Assembly (NCBI GenBank): GCA_021794095.1
Contig: JAJYRN010000001.1
Span: 62,001-126,000, forward strand
DNA from: Acidobacteriota bacterium
Lineage (GTDB): Bacteria > Acidobacteriota > Holophagae > Holophagales > Holophagaceae
Direction of reading: 5' to 3'
Length of the DNA stretch: 64,000 bases
The notes under the pieces were generated by a model. That model was not told the origin of the DNA. It saw only the letters and a program-made list of their open reading frames with translations, and did no database searches. Shown here in pieces: positions 42,584-52,193 of this stretch (position 1 is the stretch's first letter; each line of letters begins with the position of its first letter). The position numbers and the translations under genes were made by a program.

Positions 42584-44254
42584 ATGGCCGGGGAAACCAA
42601 CCTCGTTGACCAGTTCGCCAACGCCTTCAAGGGCATGAGCCCCACCCAGCGCGTCATGGTGGCCGCCATTTCCCTGACAGTGCTGCTGGCCCTGTTGGGC
42701 CTGGGTCTCTGGGCCAGCCATGAGCCCAAGGGCGTGCTCGTCTCCAACGTCTCGCCCCAGGACGCCAGTTCCATCGTGGCCCAGCTCGACAAGATGCAGG
42801 TGCCCTACGAATTGAGCTCGGACCAGCGCACCATCATGGTGCCCGAGAGCAAGGTGGGCCCCCTGCGCCTCAAGTTCGCCGGAGATGGCCTGCTGTCGGG
42901 GGACAAGCTGGGCTTCGAAAAGCTGGAGAACGCGGGCATCGGAACGACGGATTTCGCCCAGAAGGTGATCAACCGGCGGGCCATGGAGGCGAGCCTCGCC
43001 CAAACCATCATGTCCCTGAAGCAGGTGGCCAGCGCCACCGTCCACATCACCCCGTCGAACGACAGCCCCTTCATCACCGACAAGGAAGCCGCCAAGGCGA
43101 GCGTCCTGCTCAAGCTGCGGGGCACGGAGCCCCTGCCGGACGAGAACACCCAGGCCATCGTCAACCTGATGGCGGCCAGCGTGGAGGGCCTCAAGCCCGA
43201 GAACGTCGTGGTCATTGACCAGTACAGCCGCATCCTGTCGCGGACGGGGCAGGATCCCATGCTGGGCGCCAGCGACAGCCAGAAGAAGGCGGCGCGCGAG
43301 GAGGAAGCCCATCTGGTGCGCCAGGTGACGAACCTCCTGGAGCCCGTGGTGGGCATCGGGAAAGTGCGCGTCACGGCCCATGTGGACCTCGATTTCGACA
43401 AGGTGAAGGTGAACTCGGAGACCTACGACCCCCAGGGACAGGTGGAGCGCAGCGTCCAGCAGAAGGAAGAGAAGCTCCAGAAGGTGGATTCGGGCGCGGG
43501 CGTTCCCGGCACGGCCAGCAACGTGGCGCCGGCCAATGCCGGGGCCGGTCCGGGCAAAGTGCTGGAATCCTCCGACAAGAAGGAGACCACCACCAACTAC
43601 GAGATCAGCAAGACCGTCCGCTCGGTGGATCAGGCCGTGGGGGACGTCAAGCGGCTCAGCCTGGCGGTGATCGTGGATGATGGCTCGGCCTGGGAGAAGG
43701 ATGCCAAGGGCGAACCCGTCCTGAAGCAGATCCCCCGCAGCGCGGATGAGATGAAGAAGATCCGGGACCAGGTCGCGGCGGCCGTGGGCATTCAGCCCAA
43801 GCGGGGGGATGACCTCACCGTCGAGAACATCGCCTTCGCGGTGCCGCAGGAGAACCCGAAGGAGGCGGCGGAAGCCAAGCGGCAGTTCTGGATTGATCTG
43901 GCCCGCCAGTTCGCGCCGACCTTGATCTGGGGCGCGCTCGGACTCATCGTGTTCTTCCTGGTGGTGCTGCCCATGCTCAAGCGCCTGTCCGCCGCCCTCA
44001 ACCGTCCGGTGCCCCTCCGCGTGGCCTCAGAAGGCGGCGAGGGCAGCATGGCGCCACGCAAGCCCACCCCGGTGCGCTCCATGGCGGAAATCGAGGCGGA
44101 GATCGAGGCGGATCTGAATGCCGAAGGCGCCATGACCGCCCCCGAGGCCCGCCGGCGCGAGGTGATCCGGAAGCGCATCCAGGAGAGCGCAGTGGAAGAT
44201 CCGGAAACCATCGCCTCCCTGGTCCGCTCCTGGCTGCTCGAGGACGGGAGGTAG
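42584..44254 (+). CDS. fliF: Flagellar MS-ring protein FliF
   Basis: Typical FliF domains: TM1, ...RTIMVPESKVGPLRLKFAGDGLL...KVINRRAMEASLAQTIMSLKQVASATVHI..., TM2. Confidence 0.95.
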   Translation: MAGETNLVDQFANAFKGMSPTQRVMVAAISLTVLLALLGLGLWASHEPKGVLVSNVSPQDASSIVAQLDKMQVPYELSSDQRTIMVPESKVGPLRLKFAGDGLLSGDKLGFEKLENAGIGTTDFAQKVINRRAMEASLAQTIMSLKQVASATVHITPSNDSPFITDKEAAKASVLLKLRGTEPLPDENTQAIVNLMAASVEGLKPENVVVIDQYSRILSRTGQDPMLGASDSQKKAAREEEAHLVRQVTNLLEPVVGIGKVRVTAHVDLDFDKVKVNSETYDPQGQVERSVQQKEEKLQKVDSGAGVPGTASNVAPANAGAGPGKVLESSDKKETTTNYEISKTVRSVDQAVGDVKRLSLAVIVDDGSAWEKDAKGEPVLKQIPRSADEMKKIRDQVAAAVGIQPKRGDDLTVENIAFAVPQENPKEAAEAKRQFWIDLARQFAPTLIWGALGLIVFFLVVLPMLKRLSAALNRPVPLRVASEGGEGSMAPRKPTPVRSMAEIEAEIEADLNAEGAMTAPEARRREVIRKRIQESAVEDPETIASLVRSWLLEDGR

Positions 44255-44257
44255 GCC

Positions 44258-45262
44258 GTGTCCAAGCTCACCGGCATGCAGAAGGCCGCGGTCCTCATGG
44301 TCAGCCTGGGCGACGATACGGCCGCCAACATCTTCAAGTACCTCGAAGAGGATGAAATCCAGACGATCTCCCGGGAGATCGCCATCACCAAGCATGTGCA
44401 GCCCGAGCAGGCGGAAGAGGTCATGGAGGAGTTCCACACCATGGCCCAGGCCCGCAGCTACATCAGCCAGGGCGGCATCGAGTACGCCAAGAAGCTGCTC
44501 ATCAAGTCCGTGGGCCCGGAAGTGGCCCGCAAGATCATTGACCGCCTGGTGAAGGCCCTGGAATCGAGCGCCGGTTTCACCAGCCTGGAGCGGGCCAATC
44601 CCCAGCAGCTCTCGAAGTTCATCCAGAACGAGCACCCGCAGACCATCGCCCTCATCCTGGCCCACCTCAACGCCTCCCAGGCCGCAGAGCTCATCTCCAG
44701 CCTGCCCGAGGCCCTGCGCAGCGATGTGGCCATGCGCATGGCCAGCCTCCAGGAGATCAGCCCCGAGGTGGTGCGGCGCATCAGCATGATCCTCGAGCAG
44801 AAGCTGGAGGCCCTGGGCACCTTCGCCACCGAGGCCTATGGCGGCGTCCGGGCCGTGGCGGAACTTTTCAACCGCATGGACCGCACGACCGGCCGCACGG
44901 TGCTGGAGAAGATCGAGACAGAGAACCCGCAGTTGGCCGCCAGCATCCGCGACCTGATGTTCGTGTTCGACGACATCCTGCTCATTGACGACACCGGCAT
45001 CGCCGAGATCCTCAAGCGGGCCGACCGCAAGGTGCTCACCATCGCCCTCAAGGGCACCAGCGAGGAGCTGCAGAACCAGTTCTTCCGCAACATGTCCACC
45101 CGCGCCGTGGAGCTCATCAAGGAGGAGATGGAGTTCATGGGCCCGGTGAAGCTCAAGGATGTGGAGAAGGCCCAGCACGAGATTGTCGAGATTGTCCGCC
45201 AACTGGAGGAGGAAGGCGTCATCAGCATCGGCGGAGGCGGGGGCGAGGACTATGTCTCCTAG
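44258..45262 (+). CDS. fliG: Flagellar motor switch protein FliG (GTG start)
   Basis: LTGMQKAAVLMVSLGDDTAANIFKYLEEDEIQTISREIA...EHPQTIALILAHL...MFVFDDILLIDDTGIAEILKRADRKVLTIALKG. Confidence 0.97.
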   Translation: MSKLTGMQKAAVLMVSLGDDTAANIFKYLEEDEIQTISREIAITKHVQPEQAEEVMEEFHTMAQARSYISQGGIEYAKKLLIKSVGPEVARKIIDRLVKALESSAGFTSLERANPQQLSKFIQNEHPQTIALILAHLNASQAAELISSLPEALRSDVAMRMASLQEISPEVVRRISMILEQKLEALGTFATEAYGGVRAVAELFNRMDRTTGRTVLEKIETENPQLAASIRDLMFVFDDILLIDDTGIAEILKRADRKVLTIALKGTSEELQNQFFRNMSTRAVELIKEEMEFMGPVKLKDVEKAQHEIVEIVRQLEEEGVISIGGGGGEDYVS

Positions 45263-45986
45263 GGGGTTCATCCGTTCCGAGGATCTCCAGGAGGCGCGCC
45301 TGGAGGCCTTCCCCTATTTTCCGGTGGACCGGACCCTGGGCCAGAACGTGGATGCGGACGACGATGAAACCTCCATCGCCCAGGCCATCGGGGGAACGGA
45401 CCAGCCTCCGAAGACGGTCGAGCAGCGTATCGGGGACCGGCTCCAGGAAGCCGAGCAGCAGGCCCAGGAGATCGCCCGCAAGGCCTACGAGGAAGGCTTC
45501 GCTTCCGGCGAAGCCGAGGGGCGCGTCTTCGGTGAGAGCCAGTACCAGGCCTACATCCAGCGGCTGGATGCCCATTTTCGTGACCTCGCGACGGCCAGCC
45601 TGACCCTGCGCGAAGCCCTCAACGAGGAGCTCATCGCCCTCGCCCTGGCCGTGGGCGAATACCTCGCGCTCCAGCAGCTGGACCAGTCGCCGGAGGCGGT
45701 GAAATCCCTCATGGAACGGGTGCTGGATGAGTTGCCCTTCCCCCTGCCACGGGGACACCGCGATGGGGAGCAGCCTTTCCAGGCGTTCCTGAATCCTGCG
45801 GACCTGGAGCAGCTGGGGGATCGCTACATCGGCCACGGGGGTCTGGCGCTCGCAGCCGATGCCTCCCTGTCCCGCGGGAGTGTCCGCCTGGAGGCGCCCC
45901 AGGGCATCCTCGATGCCAGCCTGGAACGGCGGAGGGCCCATCTCATGGACCTCATGGCCCGCCTGAAGGAGGAGGCGCAACCGTGA
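45252..45986 (+). CDS. fliH: Flagellar assembly protein FliH
   Basis: Position between fliG and fliI; E/Q-rich EQRIGDRLQEAEQQAQEIARKAYEEGFASGEAEG. Confidence 0.85.
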   Translation: MSPRGFIRSEDLQEARLEAFPYFPVDRTLGQNVDADDDETSIAQAIGGTDQPPKTVEQRIGDRLQEAEQQAQEIARKAYEEGFASGEAEGRVFGESQYQAYIQRLDAHFRDLATASLTLREALNEELIALALAVGEYLALQQLDQSPEAVKSLMERVLDELPFPLPRGHRDGEQPFQAFLNPADLEQLGDRYIGHGGLALAADASLSRGSVRLEAPQGILDASLERRRAHLMDLMARLKEEAQP

Positions 45987-47344
45987 GCCCCGCCCTGGCG
46001 CCCGCCGCCCTGACCCCTCAGCTTCGCCGCCTGCCCCCGGGCGACTGGATGGGCCGGGTCACCAAGGTCGTGGGGCTGCTGGTGGAATCCACGGGTCCGG
46101 AATGCTCCGTGGGTGAGCAGATGCTTATCCACAGCGTGGATGCCGCAGGCCGCCTCCGCCTCATCCACGCCGAGGTGGTGGGCTTCGCCGATCAGCGCGT
46201 GCTGCTGATGCCCATCGAGGAGACGGAAGGCATCCGGCCTGGCCTCGCCGTGGAGGGCACGGGCCGCCAGCCGGAATTGCACCTGTCGGAAGCCCTGCTG
46301 GGACGGGTGGTGGATCCCCTGGGGCGCCCCCTGGACGGAGGCCCGGCCATCGAAGCGGAAACCCGCCTCCCGCTGCATGGGACGCCGCCCAACCCCATGC
46401 AGCGCAAACGCATCCGCGAAGTGCTGTCCACCGGGGTGCGCGCCATTGACGGCCTGCTCACCTTCGGGAAGGGGCAGCGCGTGGGCATCTTCTCAGGCTC
46501 GGGCGTGGGGAAATCCACCCTGCTCGGCATGGTCGCCCGGAACACCTCCGCCCAGGTCAATGTCATCGCCCTGGTGGGGGAGCGGGGCCGCGAGCTGCGC
46601 GAATTCATCGAGAACGACCTGGGCCCCGAGGGGCTCGCGCGCAGCGTGGTGGTGGTGGCCACCAGTGACCAGACGCCCCTGCTCCGCCTGCGCTGCGCCA
46701 TGGCCGCGACCACCGTGGCGGAGTACTTCATGCGCCAGGGCCAGGATGTCCTGCTGATGATGGACAGCGTGACGCGCTTCGCCATGGCCCAGCGGGAAGT
46801 GGGCCTCAGCGCCGGGGAGCCGCCCTCCTCGCGGGGCTACACGCCCTCCGTCTTCGCGCTCCTGCCCCGGCTCATGGAACGGGCCGGCACCTTCGAGGGC
46901 CTGGGCTCCATCACCGGGATCTACACCGTCCTGGTGGAAGGCGACGATCTGAACGAACCCATCAGCGACGCGGTCCGGGGCATCCTGGACGGCCATGTCG
47001 TCCTCTCCCGGAAACTGGCCGCCAAGAACCACTATCCGGCCATTGATGTGCTGGCGAGCCTGTCGCGGCTCTTCACGACCCTGGCGCCCTCCGAGCAGAA
47101 ACAGCTGGCCAGCAAGGTGCGCGACCTCATGGCCACCTACCAGGATGCCGAGGATCTCATCCAGATCGGCGCCTACACCAAGGGCTCCAGCGCGGCCATT
47201 GACCAGGCCATCCAGTTCCAGCCCGCCATCCAGGCCTACCTCCGCCAGGCTGTCGCGGAAACCGGGGACCACCGCCAGGCGCTGCTGGCCATGGGCCAGA
47301 TCTTCGGTCTCGACCTGACGCCCTTTCTGAAAGAGCGCGCCTGA
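45983..47344 (+). CDS. fliI: Flagellum-specific ATP synthase FliI
   Basis: QRVGIFSGSGVGKSTLLGMVARNTSAQVNVIALVGERGRELREFIENDLG...DVLLMMDSVTRFAMAQREVGLSAGEPPSSRGYTPSVFALLPRL. Confidence 0.97.
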   Translation: MSPALAPAALTPQLRRLPPGDWMGRVTKVVGLLVESTGPECSVGEQMLIHSVDAAGRLRLIHAEVVGFADQRVLLMPIEETEGIRPGLAVEGTGRQPELHLSEALLGRVVDPLGRPLDGGPAIEAETRLPLHGTPPNPMQRKRIREVLSTGVRAIDGLLTFGKGQRVGIFSGSGVGKSTLLGMVARNTSAQVNVIALVGERGRELREFIENDLGPEGLARSVVVVATSDQTPLLRLRCAMAATTVAEYFMRQGQDVLLMMDSVTRFAMAQREVGLSAGEPPSSRGYTPSVFALLPRLMERAGTFEGLGSITGIYTVLVEGDDLNEPISDAVRGILDGHVVLSRKLAAKNHYPAIDVLASLSRLFTTLAPSEQKQLASKVRDLMATYQDAEDLIQIGAYTKGSSAAIDQAIQFQPAIQAYLRQAVAETGDHRQALLAMGQIFGLDLTPFLKERA

Positions 47345-47793
47345 TGGCCACCCGCTTCCGCTTCCGCCTCGAGCCCCTCCGCCGGTTGCGGGAGGCCCTG
47401 GAGCGCGAGGCCGAACGGGCCCTGGGCCGGGCCCTCCAGGCCGAGCAGAAGATCCGTGCAGACCTTGAGCGGATCGCGGAGCAGCGGCGGGAGGTCCACG
47501 AATCCCGGCGCGCCGGGGCAGGCCAGATGCTGGATCTGGAACACTGGCGGCGGGGCGAAGCCTTTCTCGTGGTGCTGGAACGCCGGCAGATCCAGGCCTT
47601 CGAGCGCCTGCGCGAGGCCGCCCGGGCCGTCGCCGCCGCCCGCGAGGCCCTCACCGAGGCCCATCGGAACCACCTGATGCTCGTGCGCCTCAAGGAGCGC
47701 CGTGCCCTCCAGCACGCCCAGGAGGAGGCCCGCCTGGAAACCATCGCTCTGGACGAGCTGGCGGTGCTCCGCTACACCCGCCCCACCGCATGA
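47344..47793 (+). CDS. fliJ: Flagellar protein FliJ
   Basis: FRFRLEPLRRLREALEREAERALGRALQAEQKI; coiled coil, adjacent to fliI. Confidence 0.8.
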   Translation: MATRFRFRLEPLRRLREALEREAERALGRALQAEQKIRADLERIAEQRREVHESRRAGAGQMLDLEHWRRGEAFLVVLERRQIQAFERLREAARAVAAAREALTEAHRNHLMLVRLKERRALQHAQEEARLETIALDELAVLRYTRPTA

Positions 47794-47804
47794 AGGAACC
47801 CGCC

Positions 47805-48344
47805 ATGAACGCCCGCTACCTGCTTTGGATCTCAGCCCCCATCGCCCTTTCCGCCGGAGTGCTCTGGCTCTCCGCCCAGGAACCCAAGGGCGGCCAGGGT
47901 GCCGTGGCCGGCATCAAGGTGGCGGAACTTGCCTCCCAGCTCCAGGCCCGGGAGAAACAGGTCGCCCAGAAAGAGGAGGACCTGCGCCAGACGGAACAGC
48001 GCCTCAACACCCTCCAGGCCACCCTGGACAAGACGAGCGCCGATCTCTCCGCCCGGGAAAAGGCCCTTCAGGATGGTCTGGCCAAGCTGGAGAACTTGAA
48101 ACAGAGGCCCCCCATTGATCCCCAGCTCATCCACACCTACGAAGCCATGGATCCCGCCTCGAGCGCTCCAGCCATGAAGGAGCTGGCGGGGCAGAACATG
48201 GATGTGGCCGTCTCCCTGCTGGCAGGCATGGCCCCCAAGAAGGCCGCCAAGCTGATGGACCAGCTCGCCCTGCTGGATGCCAAGCTGGCGGGCCTGCTGT
48301 CGGAACGGGTGGGATTGTCCAAGCCCCAAGGCGCCGCGGCCTGA
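47805..48344 (+). CDS. MotE/MgtE-N-like flagellar-cluster membrane protein
   Basis: N-terminal TM, coiled coil, then YEAMDPASSAPAMKELAGQNMDVAVSLLAGMAPKKAAKLMDQLALLDAKLAGLLSERV. Confidence 0.7.
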   Translation: MNARYLLWISAPIALSAGVLWLSAQEPKGGQGAVAGIKVAELASQLQAREKQVAQKEEDLRQTEQRLNTLQATLDKTSADLSAREKALQDGLAKLENLKQRPPIDPQLIHTYEAMDPASSAPAMKELAGQNMDVAVSLLAGMAPKKAAKLMDQLALLDAKLAGLLSERVGLSKPQGAAA

Positions 48345-48417
48345 CGATTCTGCCCAGAGGGGACGGCACGATCCTCGCGCAGGGCTTCCACCCGGATGTT
48401 CCGGGCGTGAGGTCCCC

Positions 48418-50085
48418 ATGGTTTCCTCGGGTGCCGTTCCCAGCCTGCCTGTGCCGGAGGCCACGCCAGCCCCGCCTGCCGTCGCCGCGTCCCCGGATGC
48501 ATCCGCCCCCGCCTTTGCGGGGCTGATGAACCAGTTGGCGCCCCAGGCCGCCCAACCGGTTGCGGCCGGAGCTGCCGCAGCGGGAGCACCCGCCCCCGCC
48601 GGCAAATCCTCTACGGACACCACGGATGCGCACCTGGCGGCCCTGGCAGCGGCTCTGGTGGTGGCGATGACGGGACTCCCGGCACCCGCGACCCCGGCAC
48701 CCAGCCCCCCGGCCCAGAGTGGCGAGGACACGGCTTCGGCTGGCACCCCCGTTCCGGGCTCGGCACTCCCCGCCGCATCCCTGGCAGGCTCGGCGTCCCA
48801 GCCCGTGCCCCCTGGCACAGCCGGGGCGGATCCGGTGGCAGCTCCCGCCCTGGGTCTTCTGTCCCCAACACTGACGCTTTCCCCCACGGTGGAGGGCACT
48901 CCCGCTCCTGCCGCAGGCCCGGGGACCGGATCCCCCACCTTGGCCGCTTCAGCGGCTTCCGCCGCCCCTCAGACACCGGCAGTCCCATCGTCCTCTTCGT
49001 TCTCATCGGCCCTGGCGGCGTCCTTCCAGGCGGTTCCACCGGCCCCGGCAGCCCCAGGCGCGCCACCGTCACAGGCCGCCCCTTCCGCATCTGCGCTCCT
49101 GAAGGCCCCATTCCTGCAGGCCGGGCCGCCGCAAGCTGGATCCGAACCCTCCGGCACCGCCCCGACAGCCTCTCAGGAGGGCGTGGCCTCTGCGCGGGCA
49201 ACGGGGGCGACACCCCTCGGCACGGACACCGCCGCCCAGGCTGCCCTTGGGGGCGCGACCCTGCAGGTTCAGGTGGCCCATGTCCCCACGCAGGATGTGC
49301 GCCCGGCACCCATTGCCCTGATCACCCTTCCTCAATCCACCCAGTCTCCGGCAGCGGGATCGGCAGCTTCGGGCTCGCCTGCTGTCTCCGCGCTGGCCCC
49401 GGCTACGCCCGCCACACCCGCATCCCCCACTGCCGGAACACCGGAGGCGGGCAAAACCTCGACCACGCCCCATGCCACCGATGGGACGCCGGCCAAACCC
49501 GGAGATGGAACCGGGAATGGGGGCACCAGCGGACACGCGGACGTCCCCCCAGCAGCAGCCTCCGCCAGCCATCCGGATGCCGGGATGAACGCGGTGTCCG
49601 GAGCGATGCGCTCCCCGGCCGATCCGCTTCCAGCCCCTTCCGCAGCGGCCCCGCCGCCGTCGTCTCATGCCGCCAGCAGCCTGCCGAGCCCCGCCATTGC
49701 CCAGGTGAACGGCAGTGTGCGCTGGATGCTGCAGAACGGAAGCCAGGAGGCCCAGCTCCAATTGCATCCCGAATCCCTCGGCCAGATCACCATCAACCTG
49801 AGGGTGCAGGGCGGCGAGGTTCATGCGCGTCTCTGGGTGAGCGATCCAGCGTCCATGCAGGCGGTCCAGGATGGGCGTCAGCACCTGGAACAGTCCCTCC
49901 GCGAACAGGGGCTCCAACTCGGCAGTTTTGATCTGCACCAGGGCCAGCGTCCCTACCAGGAACCATCGGCGCGTCACGCCCCCGATCTCCGGGGGGCACC
50001 CACGTCCAACCCGGCCCGGCAAGAAACGCCACCCCCTACGGCGCCGTCGCTCGCAAACCCTTACCAGATCGAGTGCTACGCCTGA
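48418..50085 (+). CDS. fliK: Flagellar hook-length control protein FliK
   Basis: Ala/Pro-rich body; C-terminal Flg_hook-like GSQEAQLQLHPESLGQITINLRVQGGEVHARLWVSDPASMQAVQDGRQHLEQSLREQGLQLGSFDL. Confidence 0.88.
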   Translation: MVSSGAVPSLPVPEATPAPPAVAASPDASAPAFAGLMNQLAPQAAQPVAAGAAAAGAPAPAGKSSTDTTDAHLAALAAALVVAMTGLPAPATPAPSPPAQSGEDTASAGTPVPGSALPAASLAGSASQPVPPGTAGADPVAAPALGLLSPTLTLSPTVEGTPAPAAGPGTGSPTLAASAASAAPQTPAVPSSSSFSSALAASFQAVPPAPAAPGAPPSQAAPSASALLKAPFLQAGPPQAGSEPSGTAPTASQEGVASARATGATPLGTDTAAQAALGGATLQVQVAHVPTQDVRPAPIALITLPQSTQSPAAGSAASGSPAVSALAPATPATPASPTAGTPEAGKTSTTPHATDGTPAKPGDGTGNGGTSGHADVPPAAASASHPDAGMNAVSGAMRSPADPLPAPSAAAPPPSSHAASSLPSPAIAQVNGSVRWMLQNGSQEAQLQLHPESLGQITINLRVQGGEVHARLWVSDPASMQAVQDGRQHLEQSLREQGLQLGSFDLHQGQRPYQEPSARHAPDLRGAPTSNPARQETPPPTAPSLANPYQIECYA

Positions 50086-50124
50086 TCGGCACAGTTCCTG
50101 ATCACATCCCCCCTGGAGGGCCCC

Positions 50125-50802
50125 ATGGATACCAGCATGATCACGTCCGTTTCGACCACCCCGACGAGCACATCCTCGACCCCTGGCACGACGGCCAGCA
50201 ACACCATCAGCCAGGATTCCTTCCTGCAATTGCTGGTAGCCCAGCTCAAGAACCAGGATCCGACGTCGGCCTCCAGCCAGGATCCCAGCCAGATGATCCA
50301 GCAGCTCACCGCCTTCTCGAACCTCCAGGAGGCCACGCAGACCAATACCCTGCTCCAGGGGCTCCAGAGCCAGAACCAGGCCCTGTTCCAGGCCCAGGCA
50401 GCGGGCATGGTCGGGAAGACCGTGAAGGTGGATGGCTCCGGTTTCCACCTCCAGAGCGGTCAGGCCGGCAGCCTGGGGCTTGATCTTTCCGCGGCTGCGA
50501 ACGTGACCGTCACCATCACGGATGCCAGCGGCCACGTGGTGGCCACCTTGCCGGAAGGCCAGCTGTCCGCCGGAAATCAGACCGTGTCCTGGAATGGCAA
50601 GGATGCCTCCGGCAACACCCTGCCGGATGGGGACTACAGCGCCACGGTGAACGCCACGGGCGCCGACGGCAAGGCCGTGCCCTACACCTCCAACCTCACC
50701 CTGAAAGTGGATTCGGTCGTGTTCAACCCGGACGGCTCCATCTCCCTCATGTCCAACGGCAGCGCCTTCTCCCTGTCCAACGTCCTCCAGGTCCTCAGCT
50801 GA
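50125..50802 (+). CDS. flgD: Flagellar hook assembly protein FlgD
   Basis: ISQDSFLQLLVAQLKNQDPTSASSQDPSQMIQQLTAFSNLQEATQTN; WNGKDASGNTLPDGDYSATVNA. Confidence 0.95.
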   Translation: MDTSMITSVSTTPTSTSSTPGTTASNTISQDSFLQLLVAQLKNQDPTSASSQDPSQMIQQLTAFSNLQEATQTNTLLQGLQSQNQALFQAQAAGMVGKTVKVDGSGFHLQSGQAGSLGLDLSAAANVTVTITDASGHVVATLPEGQLSAGNQTVSWNGKDASGNTLPDGDYSATVNATGADGKAVPYTSNLTLKVDSVVFNPDGSISLMSNGSAFSLSNVLQVLS

Positions 50803-50815
50803 AAAGGAGCCCCCC

Positions 50816-52099
50816 ATGAGCCTCTATTCCGCCTTCTACGCCAGCCTGTCCGGCCTGTCGAGCAATGCCAATGCGTTGAACCTGATCGGCAACAACCTGT
50901 CGAACATCAACACCGTCGGCTTCAAGGGCTCCAGCGCGGACTTCGGCAGCATCTTCAGCTCCAGCCTCGGGGGGACCGGGACCGCCGGGAATGGCGACCC
51001 CATCCAGTTCGGCCTGGGCGTGCAGGTGAACAGTGTTTCCCAGAACTTTGCGCAGGCCTCCTTCCAGAGCACCGGCAGCGCCCTCAACATGGCCCTCCAG
51101 GGCAACGGCTTCTTCACCCTCCAGACCACCTATGGCAGCCAAGTGTTCAGCCGGGCCGGCAACTTCAGCCAGAACAACCAGGGTTACCTGGTGGCACCGG
51201 ACGGATCGAAGGTCATGGGCTGGAACCGGGATACCACGGTCGGCTCCCCCACCTACGGCCAGGTAAACACCTCCGCAGCCCTCGCGCCCATCCGCATTGA
51301 CGCGGGAGCCACTGCGGGCGCTTCCCCCACGGCGAACATCCGCCTGGGAGTCAATTTGAATTCCGCTGCGGCCGTGGGCTCCACGCTGACCGCCCCGGTG
51401 CAGGTTTACGACAGCCAGGGCAATGCCCAGAACATCAACATCACCTACACCAAGACCGCTGACAACACCTGGAGCTACGCTGCTGGCGTCACCGCTCCTG
51501 CCACCATTGGTTCCGGCGCCACGGGAACGCTGACCTTCAGTCCCAGCGGGAACCTCCTGACCATCAACGGGAATCCCCCCACCGCCGCCAACAACCCCGT
51601 GCTCGGCAGCATCAACTGGGGCAACGGGACCGCGGCGCAGAACATCACCTGGGATGTGGTCAATACGGACAACTCCTCCAATGTCACCCAGTACGCGGCC
51701 ACCAGCGGCACCAACAGCTCCTTCCAGGACGGCTACGGCTCCGGCACCCTGCAGAGCCTCTCCGTGGATCAGAACGGCATCATCAGCGGCACCTTCACCA
51801 ACGGGCAGGTCATGCCCCTGGCCCAGGTGGCCCTTTCCACCTTCAACAACATGAACGGCCTCGTCCAGGCAGGCAACAACACCTGGGCCCAGAGCCTGGC
51901 TTCGGGCACCCCCACCATCGGCGTCGCCAATTCCGGAGGACGCGGGGGCATCCTCGGTTCCAACCTGGAACTCTCCAACGTGGACATGGCCAGCGAGTTC
52001 ACGGACCTGATCCTGGCCCAGAACGGCTACCAGGCGAACTCCAAGGCCATCACCACCACCAATGCCCTCCTTCAGGCCACCCTGAACATGGTCCAGTAG
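50816..52099 (+). CDS. flgE: Flagellar hook protein FlgE
   Basis: SLYSAFYASLSGLSSNANALNLIGNNLSNINTVGFKGSSADF...C-terminal SNVDMASEFTDLILAQNGYQANSKAITTTNALLQATLNMVQ. Confidence 0.94.
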   Translation: MSLYSAFYASLSGLSSNANALNLIGNNLSNINTVGFKGSSADFGSIFSSSLGGTGTAGNGDPIQFGLGVQVNSVSQNFAQASFQSTGSALNMALQGNGFFTLQTTYGSQVFSRAGNFSQNNQGYLVAPDGSKVMGWNRDTTVGSPTYGQVNTSAALAPIRIDAGATAGASPTANIRLGVNLNSAAAVGSTLTAPVQVYDSQGNAQNINITYTKTADNTWSYAAGVTAPATIGSGATGTLTFSPSGNLLTINGNPPTAANNPVLGSINWGNGTAAQNITWDVVNTDNSSNVTQYAATSGTNSSFQDGYGSGTLQSLSVDQNGIISGTFTNGQVMPLAQVALSTFNNMNGLVQAGNNTWAQSLASGTPTIGVANSGGRGGILGSNLELSNVDMASEFTDLILAQNGYQANSKAITTTNALLQATLNMVQ

Positions 52100-52117
52100 G
52101 CACCTGCATTCTCCCGT

Positions 52118-52142
52118 CGCGCGGCCCTTCCGGGGCCGCGCG
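52118..52142 (+). terminator. Terminator-like hairpin after flgE
   Basis: cgcgcggccc-ttccg-gggccgcgcg. Confidence 0.65.
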
Positions 52143-52193
52143 GTCTGTACGCGGGCATAGGCGGTTAAACTGGATTCTTTGAGCCGAGGCCCC